A stretch of 64,000 nucleotides of DNA from assembly GCA_007695145.1 (NCBI GenBank), contig REEI01000080.1, positions 48,718 through 112,717 of the forward strand. Direction: 5' to 3'. The first letter of the stretch is position 1, and every line of letters starts with the position of its first letter. A model generated the notes under the pieces. The model did no database searches, was not told the DNA's origin, and was given only the letters and a program-made list of their open reading frames with translations. The stretch is from Saprospirales bacterium. GTDB taxonomy: Bacteria > Bacteroidota > Bacteroidia > Chitinophagales > Saprospiraceae. Shown here one piece after another: positions 17,296 to 29,000 of the stretch. The position numbers and the translations under genes are program-made.

Positions 17296-18246
17296 ATGAT
17301 CTTTAATAAGCTTAGGATATTGATTACCGGAGGAGCAGGGTTTATTGGCCATCATCTGGTACGCGGTCTCCTGGAAGAAGAAAGAATATACTCAGTTACG
17401 GTAATGGATAATTTGTCCACCGGAAAAATGATCAATGTTCATCGATATGAGGATCACCCGAAGTATCATTTTACAGAGGGTGATATAAGAGATTATGAGT
17501 GGTGTCTGCAAATGGCTGAGGGGATGGATGTCATCATTCATCTCGCTGCACTTGGGTCGGTGCCCCGCTCTATAAAGGACCCTGTAAGTACTCACGAGGT
17601 CAATTTAAGCGGAAGTCTAAATGTATTAAAAGCAGCCGTCGCACGGAAAGTACCCCGAGTCATTATGGCATCGTCCTCAAGTGTCTACGGAGACCTAATG
17701 AATTTACCGCAGAGAGAAGAAAAAACAGGAAACCCCCTCTCTCCTTATGCTGTTTCGAAAAAGGGAATGGAAGACTACACCCGTGTTTTTCACAAAACCT
17801 ATGGACTTGAATACATCATCTTCCGATATTTCAATGTCTTCGGACCCGGACAGGATGCCCACAATCCCTACGCTGCTGTAATGCCCTTATTTTGCAAAGC
17901 TTTTGCCCGTGAGGAGCGACCGGTGATTTATGGCGATGGCCAAACAAGTCGCGACTTTACGTATATAGAAAACCTTATCAGCGCGAATAAGCTCGCCATC
18001 TTCAATAGTGATGAAAAGGCCTGGAACCAAACTTATAATATTGCCTGTGGAAATTCAGTAAGTCTGCTGGATGCTATCCAAATTCTTCAAAGAGAGAGTG
18101 GAAAAAATCTTCTTCCTATTTTTCAGGCAGAAAGACAAGGAGATATTCGACACTCCAGGGCTTGTATCGACAGGGCAGAAAAGCTTTTGGGATATCGACC
18201 GCTTGTGCATTTTGAAGAGGGTTTGATTAAGCTGATTAGTAGCTGA
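17296..18246 (+). CDS. NAD-dependent UDP-sugar 4-epimerase (extended SDR, WbpP/TviC-like)
   Basis: Extended short-chain dehydrogenase predicted to interconvert UDP-GlcNAc and UDP-GalNAc or the uronic acid forms. RILITGGAGFIGHHL is the nucleotide-binding motif, SSSSVYGDL holds the catalytic serine, and Y151/K155 in SPYAVSKKGME are the catalytic pair (numbering from ATG 17296). RYFNVFGPGQDAHNPYAAVM is characteristic of the WbpP/TviC group. ATG 17296 is preferred over 17248 because the fold begins there and a -7 element intervenes; this gives 316 aa. It lies 11 kb from the dehydrogenase block but would act on the same sugar-nucleotide pool. Confidence 0.85.
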   Translation: MIFNKLRILITGGAGFIGHHLVRGLLEEERIYSVTVMDNLSTGKMINVHRYEDHPKYHFTEGDIRDYEWCLQMAEGMDVIIHLAALGSVPRSIKDPVSTHEVNLSGSLNVLKAAVARKVPRVIMASSSSVYGDLMNLPQREEKTGNPLSPYAVSKKGMEDYTRVFHKTYGLEYIIFRYFNVFGPGQDAHNPYAAVMPLFCKAFAREERPVIYGDGQTSRDFTYIENLISANKLAIFNSDEKAWNQTYNIACGNSVSLLDAIQILQRESGKNLLPIFQAERQGDIRHSRACIDRAEKLLGYRPLVHFEEGLIKLISS

Positions 18247-18293
18247 TTTTGACTTGTAACATCACATGCCAACTCAGATTCCCAACAATCCTA

Positions 18294-19622
18294 TTAGTCT
18301 TCCGCTCTGGAAAGTTGAAATTCCATTCCGCCCTGCCGCAGTATCACGATGTCCTTTTGTGGTTCAAATCGAAGCTCCAATCCGGCCTGATCAAAAGCAA
18401 AAACATGATCTCCTCTGGCCTCCAAAGGAAATGAAGGTTGTCCACTTGCCTGAGCATAAAGGGTGTTGTTCTTTACGATAATGAGTATATCGAGAGGGAA
18501 TTGAGGAGAGGTGTAATTGCCGGGGTATTGATTCAGTTCTTCAATATCCAGTATGACGGCCTCTTTAAATTCTGGAAGTTCATAATCCCTGCCAAAAAAT
18601 ATACTCAATATGCCTATGAGCAAATCATTTCCTGAGGTGGCCAATCCATTGAAGGTCACTGAAAGAACTACTTCATCTTCTGGAAAATAGCTGAAAACTG
18701 CGAAAAATCCATCGATTCCTCCTGTATGCCCCCAACTGATTTTGTCGTAAAAGGGTATTGGGGCAATTCCAAGTCCAAAACTACCGGTAACTGTTATCAT
18801 TTTTTCCAGGCTTTGCTCCTGAAGTATTTTTCCGTTGAAAAGACTGTGAAGAAATTGATTCAGCTCTCTTACATTGGAGGACAGGGCACCCGCTCCCATT
18901 GGAATCCCTGGGTTGGTTTCGGCTTCCAGTTCCCAGTTTTGTAGTTTGTGGTAAGAAAAAGCGTGATTGTCCACTGAGGACAGGCCCCTCGCAATAAATG
19001 TGTTATTCAACCCAAGGGGTAGGGCGATATACTCCTCCAGAAGTTGTTCGTAGGTTTTCCCACTTACATCTTCTGCGATAAATGAAAGCAGTAGGTAATT
19101 TGTATTGCTGTATTCCGTGCGATCGCCCGGATTGAATACGGGTTCGAAACCATAGAACATCTCAAGAAGTTCTTCTCTACCTTTTTCCTTCGTCATCCAA
19201 TTGGAGTAATCCTCCGCATTGGTAAAATTATAAATTCCACTGCGGTGCAGCAAGAGGTGGTCAAGAGTAATCTCTCCGGAATTGGCTATTCCGGGAAAGT
19301 ACTTTTCAAGGGCATCACTGGTTTTTAAAAGTCCTTTTTCCTCGAGTAAAAGTATGATTACTGCTGTAAAAGTCTTGTTGAGTGACCCAACACGGTAGAT
19401 GGTCTCTTCATTGGCTTTTTTCTCATCTTCAATGCGTGCATAACCAATACTGTGAAAAAAGACCTCTTCGCCTGATTGCCAAATTGATAGTGACCCCATT
19501 GCTCTGTCAGCAGTTTCAATATGCTTGAGAAATTCAACCATTCTGTCGCTGTCAAAGGTCTGCGCCCCAAGGCCCATTATCGGCAAAATCATTCCTAACA
19601 ATAGCTTTACTCTTTTTATCAT
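18294..19622 (-). CDS. Exported serine hydrolase (beta-lactamase class C / PBP-like)
   Basis: Periplasmic or secreted serine hydrolase of 442 aa with a signal peptide (MIKRVKLLLGMILPIMGLGAQ). The catalytic SxxK is S80-L-N-K83 in YRVGSLNKTFTAV, the YxN motif is YSNTNYLLL, and the third motif is HTG in SWGHTGGIDGFFAV. A C-terminal domain of about 100 aa (LDIEELNQYPGNYTSPQFP) is the lipocalin-like or DUF3471-like domain frequent in such hydrolases. Probable roles are D-amino peptide or ester hydrolysis; beta-lactam resistance should not be assumed. CAAAAGTA at 19645-19652 reads TACTTTTG on this strand, a -7 match 22 nt upstream. Confidence 0.85.
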   Translation of the reverse strand: MIKRVKLLLGMILPIMGLGAQTFDSDRMVEFLKHIETADRAMGSLSIWQSGEEVFFHSIGYARIEDEKKANEETIYRVGSLNKTFTAVIILLLEEKGLLKTSDALEKYFPGIANSGEITLDHLLLHRSGIYNFTNAEDYSNWMTKEKGREELLEMFYGFEPVFNPGDRTEYSNTNYLLLSFIAEDVSGKTYEQLLEEYIALPLGLNNTFIARGLSSVDNHAFSYHKLQNWELEAETNPGIPMGAGALSSNVRELNQFLHSLFNGKILQEQSLEKMITVTGSFGLGIAPIPFYDKISWGHTGGIDGFFAVFSYFPEDEVVLSVTFNGLATSGNDLLIGILSIFFGRDYELPEFKEAVILDIEELNQYPGNYTSPQFPLDILIIVKNNTLYAQASGQPSFPLEARGDHVFAFDQAGLELRFEPQKDIVILRQGGMEFQLSRAED

Positions 19623-19644
19623 CTCAAAAGGATTTTGATCAATG

Positions 19645-19652
19645 CAAAAGTA
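19645..19652 (-). promoter_or_regulatory. Putative -7 element TACTTTTG for the serine hydrolase
   Basis: Exact TAnnTTTG match on the minus strand, 22 nt before the start codon. A short inverted repeat GGCT-GTT-AGCC lies just upstream at 19659-19669. Confidence 0.5.
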
Positions 19653-19964
19653 AAAAGTTGGCTGTTAGCCTGAAGGTTAATCAGATGAGTTCCCGTATAT
19701 TATCGACCTGTAAACTGAATCCTCACACTTTTGTAAAAAAAACAGGATAAAAATTATGGATTGCTTCTTGCAAAGTCTCTAATTCTTCTTCTTAAGCGAT
19801 TCAATACCTTGTACAATTATCCATCATAAATCCGGATCAAAGGGACTAATTTGCTCTTTGAGGGCCCCATCCACTCAATGAATAATCCCTCTAAAAAAAA
19901 TGATAAGGCAGGCAACGAAATGTTAAATCCGGGCCTCTCACTTTTAAAATTAATTCTGAAAGGC
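19653..19964. other. Intergenic region between divergent hydrolase and giant-protein genes
   Basis: About 310 nt with no ORF of note and no RNA gene recognised. A purine-rich stretch and an A8 run occur; nothing else stands out. Confidence 0.4.
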
Positions 19965-19994
19965 TTTGTTTATCAGAACGATATAGTATCTTAG
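19965..19994 (+). promoter_or_regulatory. Promoter TTTG-N18-TATCTTAG of the giant surface protein
   Basis: TTTG at 19965-19968 and TATCTTAG at 19987-19994 with an 18-nt spacer. The -7 element differs at one base from TAnnTTTG. The predicted leader is about 30 nt to ATG 20034. Confidence 0.65.
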
Positions 19995-20033
19995 CCGTCC
20001 GATTTTTCTTAATCAATATTTAACTGGTTGACA

Positions 20034-23000
20034 ATGTTTAGACTTTTTACAATTTTTTTAATGTTTACCTTTCTTGCGGTCAATGTCTTACAGTCCCAAT
20101 CTTACGATACTCCCTGTGAGGCAAATGACAATCCGACTAATTTCGGGACCGGAGAAAGTTCAGTAAATCTGAATGGAAACATCGAAGAGGTGACCCCCTT
20201 TATTACCGATCTTTCCGGAGCCAACGTTCAAAATTTTGGAATCACTGACGCAGATAGTGCGCTTTTCTACAAATTAAATCTCGATGCTCAGACCTCTTTT
20301 TTGAGAATCAGCTGGGAGGGCGGCACTGTCCCCGAATTATGGGTGGGTCTTATAGGGTTTGAAGAACTCTGTCCTGCTGCTACTGAATACGGCGAATTTG
20401 TCTACCAGAATTTGGATGACGAAGAATTGCTTTCAGACGACATTCAGGGCGGGGAAGTGATCTTTGAACTCTGCCGTTTGGATGTGGATGAAGGTGATTT
20501 TGACAATCTGTTTTTGTGGGTGGCCAGTTCAGAAGCCGGCACCTTCCAAATAGAGGTTACTCAGCACATCCGGCCGGTTAACGACGGCTGTGAATCCACT
20601 CCCATAAACCTTGGGACTTTGCAACACGGAGATGACCTGGAAGAAGACTTCAGTAATGTCTGGGCCTGTCGTCAGAATTTTCAACCGGGATCAGCTGCTT
20701 GTGCACTCGAATTTAACGATGGAGCTGCAGTTTGGTTTGAGTTTACTACGGGCACTGAAGTGGGCGAGATCAATGTGTTGATCGAAAATCCCGATGAAGT
20801 ACCGGTGGATGTTGCTATTATAGAAAATGAGTCCGGCGATTGCGAGAGTTTTACCCTCGCGAGACGCGGCTGCGAGAATGGTGAGGACGATGAGGAGATA
20901 TTATTGGAACACATAGCTGTAAAGCCCAATACTACCTACTTGATTATTGTAAATACCGACCCAGAAGACTGGAGTGAGAATTTCACCATCACCGTATCAG
21001 CCTGCGATCCACCGGATAATAACCTAATTTGTGATGCAACTGCTCTTAATTTTCCCTCTCTTGGAGACTACAATCCCGACAATGCCATTAACTTTCCGGG
21101 TGGAATAGGTTCAGTGGTGGAGGGAACTACAGAATGTGCTTACGCTTTCTACAACAATGATCCCACTGCTGAAAACTCGTGGATTGACTTCAATTGCGGT
21201 CATGCAGAGGTTGAGAGAGCTGTATTCTATAAGTTGAATGTGGATGATTACGCGACTAAACTCTATGTTGAATTTGAAAATTCCAATCTGGCAGGGAATC
21301 TGGCCGTGCAGGTATTTTTGGTTCAGGCGCTGCCTGGTGATTGTAGTGATTTAATTTTTGATGAGGGTTTGTTCGTGCCACCTGCTGAATGGGGTAGTTG
21401 CAACTTTTCAGGTGGTGATGTACTGGAGATCGATCTTTGTGAAGTCGATAATGAAGACTATGGGAACCTCTATCTGTGGGTGGCCTCTGCAATTGACGAT
21501 GAGGGGGAGTTTGAATTGAGTTTTAGGCAAGAGATTGCTCCTTACAATGACCTCTGTGAAGACGAGACCAGTGGAGATCGCGGTGCCGGCGATTTTGGGA
21601 CAGTTAATTGGAACTTTCAGAATTGTTTTGATGGTGAAACTACAAGAGGAGCATGTCCTATTCCCGGTTCATTCGTGGGACTGCCAGCATGCTTTGACTT
21701 CTTTGAGGATAATCCCACAGTATGGTATGAATTCACTACCGGGTCCAATGTTGAAGCAGTAGATATAGAAATAAATTTTCCAGGAGTAGATTTTTCTGTT
21801 GCTATATTTCAATTAGATGAGCCCTGTGGAACTCAACTTACTGCTCCCGGAGACTGGGAGGATTACTGTTCACAGGAAAGCGGATCAGTTGAGTTCGAGC
21901 AACTGCGAGTTAAGTCCAATACTACCTATTATATATTGGTGAGCACCTCTGAAGACGATTGGGGTGAGTTTGATATTTGTTTGGAGGTGTGTGAAGCCCC
22001 GGAAAACTACAGTATTTGCGAGGCAGAGCAGGTGGATTTTCCCGCTCCCGGCTACAATCCTAACAACCCTGCAGCAAGTACATCCGGAACCACTGAGTGC
22101 GCATATGGATTTTGGAACGATGCAGAATTAACAGATCTCATTGAGTTTGATTGTGGAGACGAGTACGAGCATGCAGTTTTATACAAGTTGAATATTAATG
22201 AGTTTGCTTCGAAGATTGAGATAGTCATTGATCCAGGAACAGCTGGGACTATGTCAGCACATGTGTTTTTCTGGGAAGGCAATGAAGATTGTGACGACAG
22301 AGGTTTTGACATTATAAACTTCGTAAATCTTGAACTAGGGGTATGTGATTTTACAGGTGAAACCAGCATAGAAATTGATTTTTGTCCACTTTGGGCAGAT
22401 CCAATCTGGGGAGATTTTGAGTTTCATGAATATATGTACTTGTGGGTGGCTACCGATTTGGAGAATCAGGGTAATTTCAACATAGATATCTTTCAGGAGA
22501 TTGCACCCTATAATGACGATTGTGAAGATGCAGGAAACAGAGGGCCAGGAGACCTGGGGACTATAGAGGTTGGCGATGAGGTATGTGAGTTGATGGAGAC
22601 CACCAGAGGAGCCTGTCCAATATTGTATAGTGGACCCAGCGCTTGCCTTGAGGGATTTCCAGAGGAGGACCAGGCAGGTGTTTGGTTTAGATTTGAGACT
22701 GGAGAGAATGTTGAACTTTTGACAATAGAGGTGGATCATTCCAATAATGGCCCGGTGCGAATGGCGATGTTTGAGCTTCCCGACGGATGCGGAGAAACTG
22801 GCTTTTTCCCTCCTAATCAGGATGTTGAAGAATATTGTGTGGAAGCAACCAATGGAGTGGATAGTATATGGAATATACTTGTTCAGGAAAACACTGAATA
22901 TTTTATTTTGGTCAGCACTCCTATTGACGATTGGGGCGACTTCAGTATTTGTGTGCGCAATTGTGAACCACCTGAAAATGATCGTCTCTGTGACGTATTC

Positions 23001-26000
23001 GAATCCAGCAATTCTGAAATTTGGGTTTATCCTGGAGAGGAAAGTATTGATAACGGTGTTTATAACCGAAATGAGCTTGAGCTGGAGGGAACAACCCGCT
23101 GCGCAAGTAATTTCTTCCTGGATTTTGATCTGAACTTCGAAGATTTTGGTTGTGGGCCAGATTTTGAAAGCGCTGTCTTTTACCATATACGGGCAAATCC
23201 TAATGCAACAGAAATAACTGTTACGGGAAGGGCTCTTGGGGACCTAAATACCCTTGCCTTTGGATTCTTTTCAATAGGGGAGGAAGCTTGTGACGGAGAC
23301 CGAAACTTCATGCCTGAAATATGGTTAGACCCGGAATTCGATGAAATGATCGATTGTAATGCTGCTTTTGATGGAGAAATAGTCTTTGATTTATGCGGTC
23401 TCACCGATGAAGAAAAGGAAAACATTTTCCTCTGGGTAGCGACCCCTCGTTTTGAACAAGGAGACTTTGAGATAGAACTCAGCCAGAAAATTGGTCCTGT
23501 AAATGACGATTGTGAAGAGCCTTATGATTTTGGAGTCATTGAAAGTGATGAGGACGAAATCATTTGCTTAGAGGAAATCAATGCTCCAAGCACCAACTTA
23601 TGGGGTTGTGCAGAGACCTATGACCCCTCTCTTGTCGACAATGAGTTGCAGTATGAATTTGAGTGTTTTGAAGATCCCATAGAGCCCAATATATCAGGTG
23701 TTTGGTATCGATTTGAAACAGATGATGAAGCCGGTCGTCTGGATATGGATTTCTTCCACTACAGCGAGGGAGATGAAGTTAGGTTTGTATTGTTTACTCC
23801 TGATCCTGATGCAGGGGAGGAGTGTGAGGCATGGGTAATTATTATGTGTGAAGAGACCGAGGATGGAGAGATTTTCTTCGAGAATGAGGCCATAGAACCC
23901 AATACGGTCTATTACATGCTTTTCTACTCGGACAAGGAAATTGCAGATGATTTTGATCTATGCATCAATGTAAAGCCACCAAGAGAGTGCCTGGGTATTG
24001 CACCTTATTATTACAACCATACAGAGATTATTTGTGGGTTGAGTCAACTAGAAGGTTTTTGTTTATTTATGGGACCCCCGTTTCCACCTTCTTTTATCAA
24101 TTGGCCGGGATGTAATCCTCCTTTTGGAGTTGCCTTTCACAATCCGCAGTGGTTTACCTTCGTGGCAGGAGAGGCCAATCAATTGAGTATTGACGTAGAA
24201 ATTACCGAGTGTATTGGACAGGGAGTTCAGATTGCCATGTACGAATTAGACTGCAATGTAGAGTTTGATCCCTCTGAACAATCGCCGGGTATTCAACCGA
24301 CTGCTGATATGCTGGTCTCTGACTGTATACTTACAGCCACTCCTCAAATAGGGATTGTTAACTTTACGGTGAATAATGTGGTACCCGGGACTGTTTATGG
24401 AATTGTTGTTGATGGATGGGCCAATGCGGTATGCAAGGTCGAGGTATTGAATGTGTTAGTGGGAGGTGATCCACCACAAATTGATGACGACCTGCTTGGT
24501 GAGCCTGAGTTTGACAATGAAGGATATGGGTTCCAACCAGGAGATACCATTTGTGCAGGGGCAACAGATGTTTTATTTGCTCTGGCTCAGGAAGTAGAGG
24601 GAGCTTGTACCTATCGTTGGACCTTGAATGGTGAAGAATTAACAGATTTAGATGACCCTCTTGCCATTACACTTGACTTTCCGGATCCCGGAGTTTATGA
24701 GGTTTGCGTATCAGCTACCAATTTGTGTGAGTTTACTGCGCCTAAGTGTATTGAAGTGGTAGTAGCCCCGCTCGATCCCGACATTCAATTTGACACCATC
24801 TGTAGAAGGCAGGATTATTTATGGGAAGAGGATGTGTTTGGCATCATTGATCTGCTGGGTCCTTTTGATGACTCCGGCGATTATGAGTTTGAAGATCTTA
24901 TTATAAGTCCAACCGGTTGCCAAATTGAGGCCTTTTTGAACTTGCATGTCATTCCCGATAATTTTGATAACCCAACAGAATTATTTGAAGTGATTTGCTG
25001 GGACGACCCAGATCCAGTTTATGTGCCTTTTGAAGATCACCCTCAGGCTCAGTTTTTTAATTTCACCGGAATATACGGTGAGGACAGAGATCTTTTTATC
25101 ACTCAAGAGGGTTCTCCAGGGAATGAATTTGAGTGTGACAGCTTTTTCATCTTAGAGCTCGTTAATTTGGATATTTTATTCTTCTTTGATGAGCCATTCT
25201 GTCTCGATAGCCTTATTTATATAGGCGGTAGTGATTTCGTATTCCCGGGAGGACTGGAGGATTTTGGATATGATGCCGAAATCGAGATATACTATGAACT
25301 AATTAGAGAGAGCGATGACTCCATTATTATCTCAGGAACCAGTATCGGGCTGACCGATTTATTTGGAGGGATTTTTGTCGAACTTCCGGTTTCAGAGTTT
25401 TTTGGAGAGGTTCAGGTGTTCCGTGTCGATTTTTACCTACAGTATCAGGGACTACCCGAAGAGCCTTGTGCGAGAAGTTTTTCTATTGAGGTCGATCCGG
25501 CAGAATTTGTTCCTCCGGTACCTGAAGTGGATGCGCCAGATATTGCCTGTATTGGCGATGAAGTTGAACTGGAGGTAACCAATCATCGCTTCATTCCTGA
25601 CGAAACTTATGTTTGGTCTTTTAGCCAGCAACCAGATACCATTATCGGTGATCCAGAGGGTCATCAACTGACTGCAGTGTTTAGTGAAGCAGGAATCGTT
25701 GAAATTTGTGTTAATTCTACCAATCGCTGTGCAGATAGCGATCCTCATTGTTTTGAAATCGACATTAATGAGCCACCAGTAACCGATGCCGGTCCCGATG
25801 GCATTTCTTGCTCCTTTGAGCATACCTTTGAAGGAGGTGGTGATGACGGATTTTGGACCATGGTTTCAAGCCCCGTAGGAGCGACTGCAACCTTTGCTGA
25901 CAATAATGATCCACAGACTACAGTGACGGTTTCACTTAAGGGGAGTTACCAGTTTATGTGGACCGAAGTCATTGGTGATTTGGTCGGTTGTAGAGGCAGA

Positions 26001-29000
26001 GACACCATGAGTGTTCAGTTTCTCGAAATACCGGAACTATTGAATTTATCATATGAATGCGATTCGTTGGGACTTGAATATGTAGCTACTTTTGAAATCT
26101 TAGGTGAAACAGGTCCTTTTATTGTAATTAATGTGGCAACAGGAGAGGAATTCGGAACGGTTGACAGCAACATATTCACTTCTCCACCAATTCCAGATCT
26201 TCAAGCGGTAGAGGTGGCAATTATAGATGGAAACGGATGTGAATCTGAAGTGATACTGCTCAGAGAAAGGTGTGATTGTCCCACAGCAGTAGGTCAGTTG
26301 GAACCAACTGCATTAAACTTGTGTGATGGTGAGTGCATAGAGACGTTGGATTTTTATGACGATGCTACCCAGGTGTTTGTGCCGGGCCAGGATACGGTTT
26401 TGTTTTTCCTTCAAACTACCAACTCTTTTTCTGTTAATGAAGATGATTGGATTGATGTAAATAATCATGGGGTATTTTGCAATGAAGATTTGGATGTGGA
26501 TATTGGAACCACCTATTATGTGTATGTAGCAGTTGGACCCATAGATACGCTGACGGGATTTATCCAATTGTTTGAAGACCCCAATGATATTGATAATTGT
26601 ACAAGAACTGCTCGTAAGCCGGTAACATGGAGAGGGCAACCTGAAGCAATGGCTCTGCCTGACACCATTTGTGGGGAAGTGCTGCCGGCCTTGACCGCTA
26701 TCACGTCTATAGGTGCCGGTTCATGGTCGCAGGTGAGCGGCCCCGGAGAATTGACCTTTGATAATGTAGCCGATCCCAATAGTGGAGTTGAGGCAGATCT
26801 CTGTGGCACCTATACCATTCAATGGCGCGAACAGAACTTCCAGTGTGTTGATTCAATTCAGGTGGATATACAGCTAAATTGCATTCCCCAATTGGGTAAT
26901 GTTGATTTCCAGTGTGACAATGAGGATATTTCTTATTTCCTTCAATTCCAAATAGTTTCAGGAACTGCTCCATTTACGCTGGTAGAGCCTGAAGAATATG
27001 CTGATTTTCTGGATGGAAATGTTTTCACGCATCCTGAAATGCCAAACAGCGGTGAAGAATTGGACATCTTTTTCTTTGTGGATGCCAATGGCTGTGAACT
27101 GGAGGTTGTAATCGATGTAAATTGCGACTGTCAGCCATTTCCGGGTATAATGGATGATGAGCAAATCAATGTATGTATCACTCAGACCCAGGTGACAGCC
27201 GGGCCATTTCAGGAAGATCCCGAAGGGGAACCCGGAGATATAGGAACTTACGTTCTACACACCCTTCCCGGAGATCAGTTGGGAACCATCTTGGGGATCA
27301 ACGATAATGGGGTGTTTAACTTTAATGCTGCCGAAGGTATGGTTTGTGGAACCATCTATTATATCTCTTATGTAGTGGGCCCTCCGGATAATGATGGCAA
27401 TGTTGATTTCGAAAATGGTTGCACCAGAGTTGCCCCCGGTCAACCGGTTCTGTGGTATTGTGAGCCCACTGCCGATGCAGGAGATGATGTGACCGTTTGT
27501 GGTTCTGATCTTGCGCAATTAAATGGTAGTTCTACCTTTGGTACAGGCCAGTGGAGTGGAGGCGCCGGAACTCTGACTGATCCTGACAATCCGAATACGA
27601 CTTACCTACCGGATGATTCTGAATTTGCCGGTACTGTGACGCTTACTTACACCACATTTGCCGACGATGGAATTTGTCCGAACGTTTCAGACCAGATGGT
27701 GATAACAGTAGAACGGCCACGAGTGGCTGACGCCGGCCCTGATCAGGTGTTCTGTGAGATTGAAGATGTGCAGTTGAATGCTGATTCAGAAGGTGTATCC
27801 GGTATGTGGTCAGGGGGTGCAGGATCCTTTAATGACCCCAATCTGAACAATGCAGTATATACACCGGATGCATCAGAGCAGGGAACAACTATCACATTGA
27901 CCTGGACCACAGATGCCGGAAATGAATGTCCCGCGGTAAGTGATGAGATGACTATTCAGATTGTAGATGAATTGGTATCGGATCCGGGTGAAGATCGAAT
28001 TGCTTGCTTCCTGTCAACCCAATTGGAGGCATCACTTCCCGGTAATCTCAACGGGCAGTGGTCTGGTGATGCAGGAGTTTCATTCAGCGATGTCAATGAT
28101 CCCAATGCGGTTGTAACGGTACCTTCACTTGGCACCTTCTGCTTTGAGTGGACGATTTCCATAGGAGATTGTGAAGATACCGAACAGGTGTGCATCACCT
28201 TTGTGGATGCACCTGAAGCGACCTGGGAACTTGAATGTAATGACATAGCAACAGAGTATAGAGTGATCTTTACCATTTCAGGTGGCGATCAGTCCACTTA
28301 TACGGTGAATGGAACCACAGTAGGTGGTGGTGTTGAATTTGTCTCAGATTGGATAACATCAGGAGATCAAGTTACTTTCACCATTGACGATGCCAATGGT
28401 TGTGATCCCTTTGTAGTTCAGATAGAACACGAGTGCGATTGCCTCACCGAAGTGGGCGAAATGTCCGATGAAGATGCTGTTACTCTATGTGAGGATCAAT
28501 CATTTGATTTCAGTGTTTTCTATGATTCCAGCACTGAATTTCTGGATCCAAACGATATTCGTGTATACCTGCTACACGATGGAAGTGTCACCGATGTTGG
28601 AAACATTATTTCACAAAACACTTCAGGTCAGTTTGGATTCCAGGCTGGAATGAATCTGGAACAAAGCTACTTTGTAACAGTAGCCGTTGGTGATGAACTT
28701 GGCTCTACCGGTACGATTGATTTCAGTGATGCTTGTTTACTATACTCTACCGGAGTTGAGGTAATTTGGTACGGATATCCCGATCCGGGCATTGAACTGC
28801 CGGCTATCCTCACCTGCGCTGTTACGGAAGTTACCATAACCGCAGTCACGCCGGATGCTGATCACATATCTTATCAATGGAGTGGTCCTGGAATTGTATC
28901 CGGGCAAAATGAAAGAACCGTAACAGTTGGAGCTGTCGGAACTTACACTTTGATAATTACAGATACTCGTGCAGGTTGTGAATCTACCGAATCCGTTGTT

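Noticed and set aside
18294-19622. Antibiotic-resistance beta-lactamase
   Set aside because: Only the general SxxK/YxN/HTG serine-hydrolase pattern is present with a lipocalin-like C-terminal domain; this is typical of peptidase or esterase relatives.
22335-23186. 283-residue minus-strand ORF inside the giant protein gene
   Set aside because: It is antisense to the repeat modules, has low-complexity Ile/His/Thr-rich sequence and no start signal; the long open frame follows from the codon use of an acidic repeat protein.
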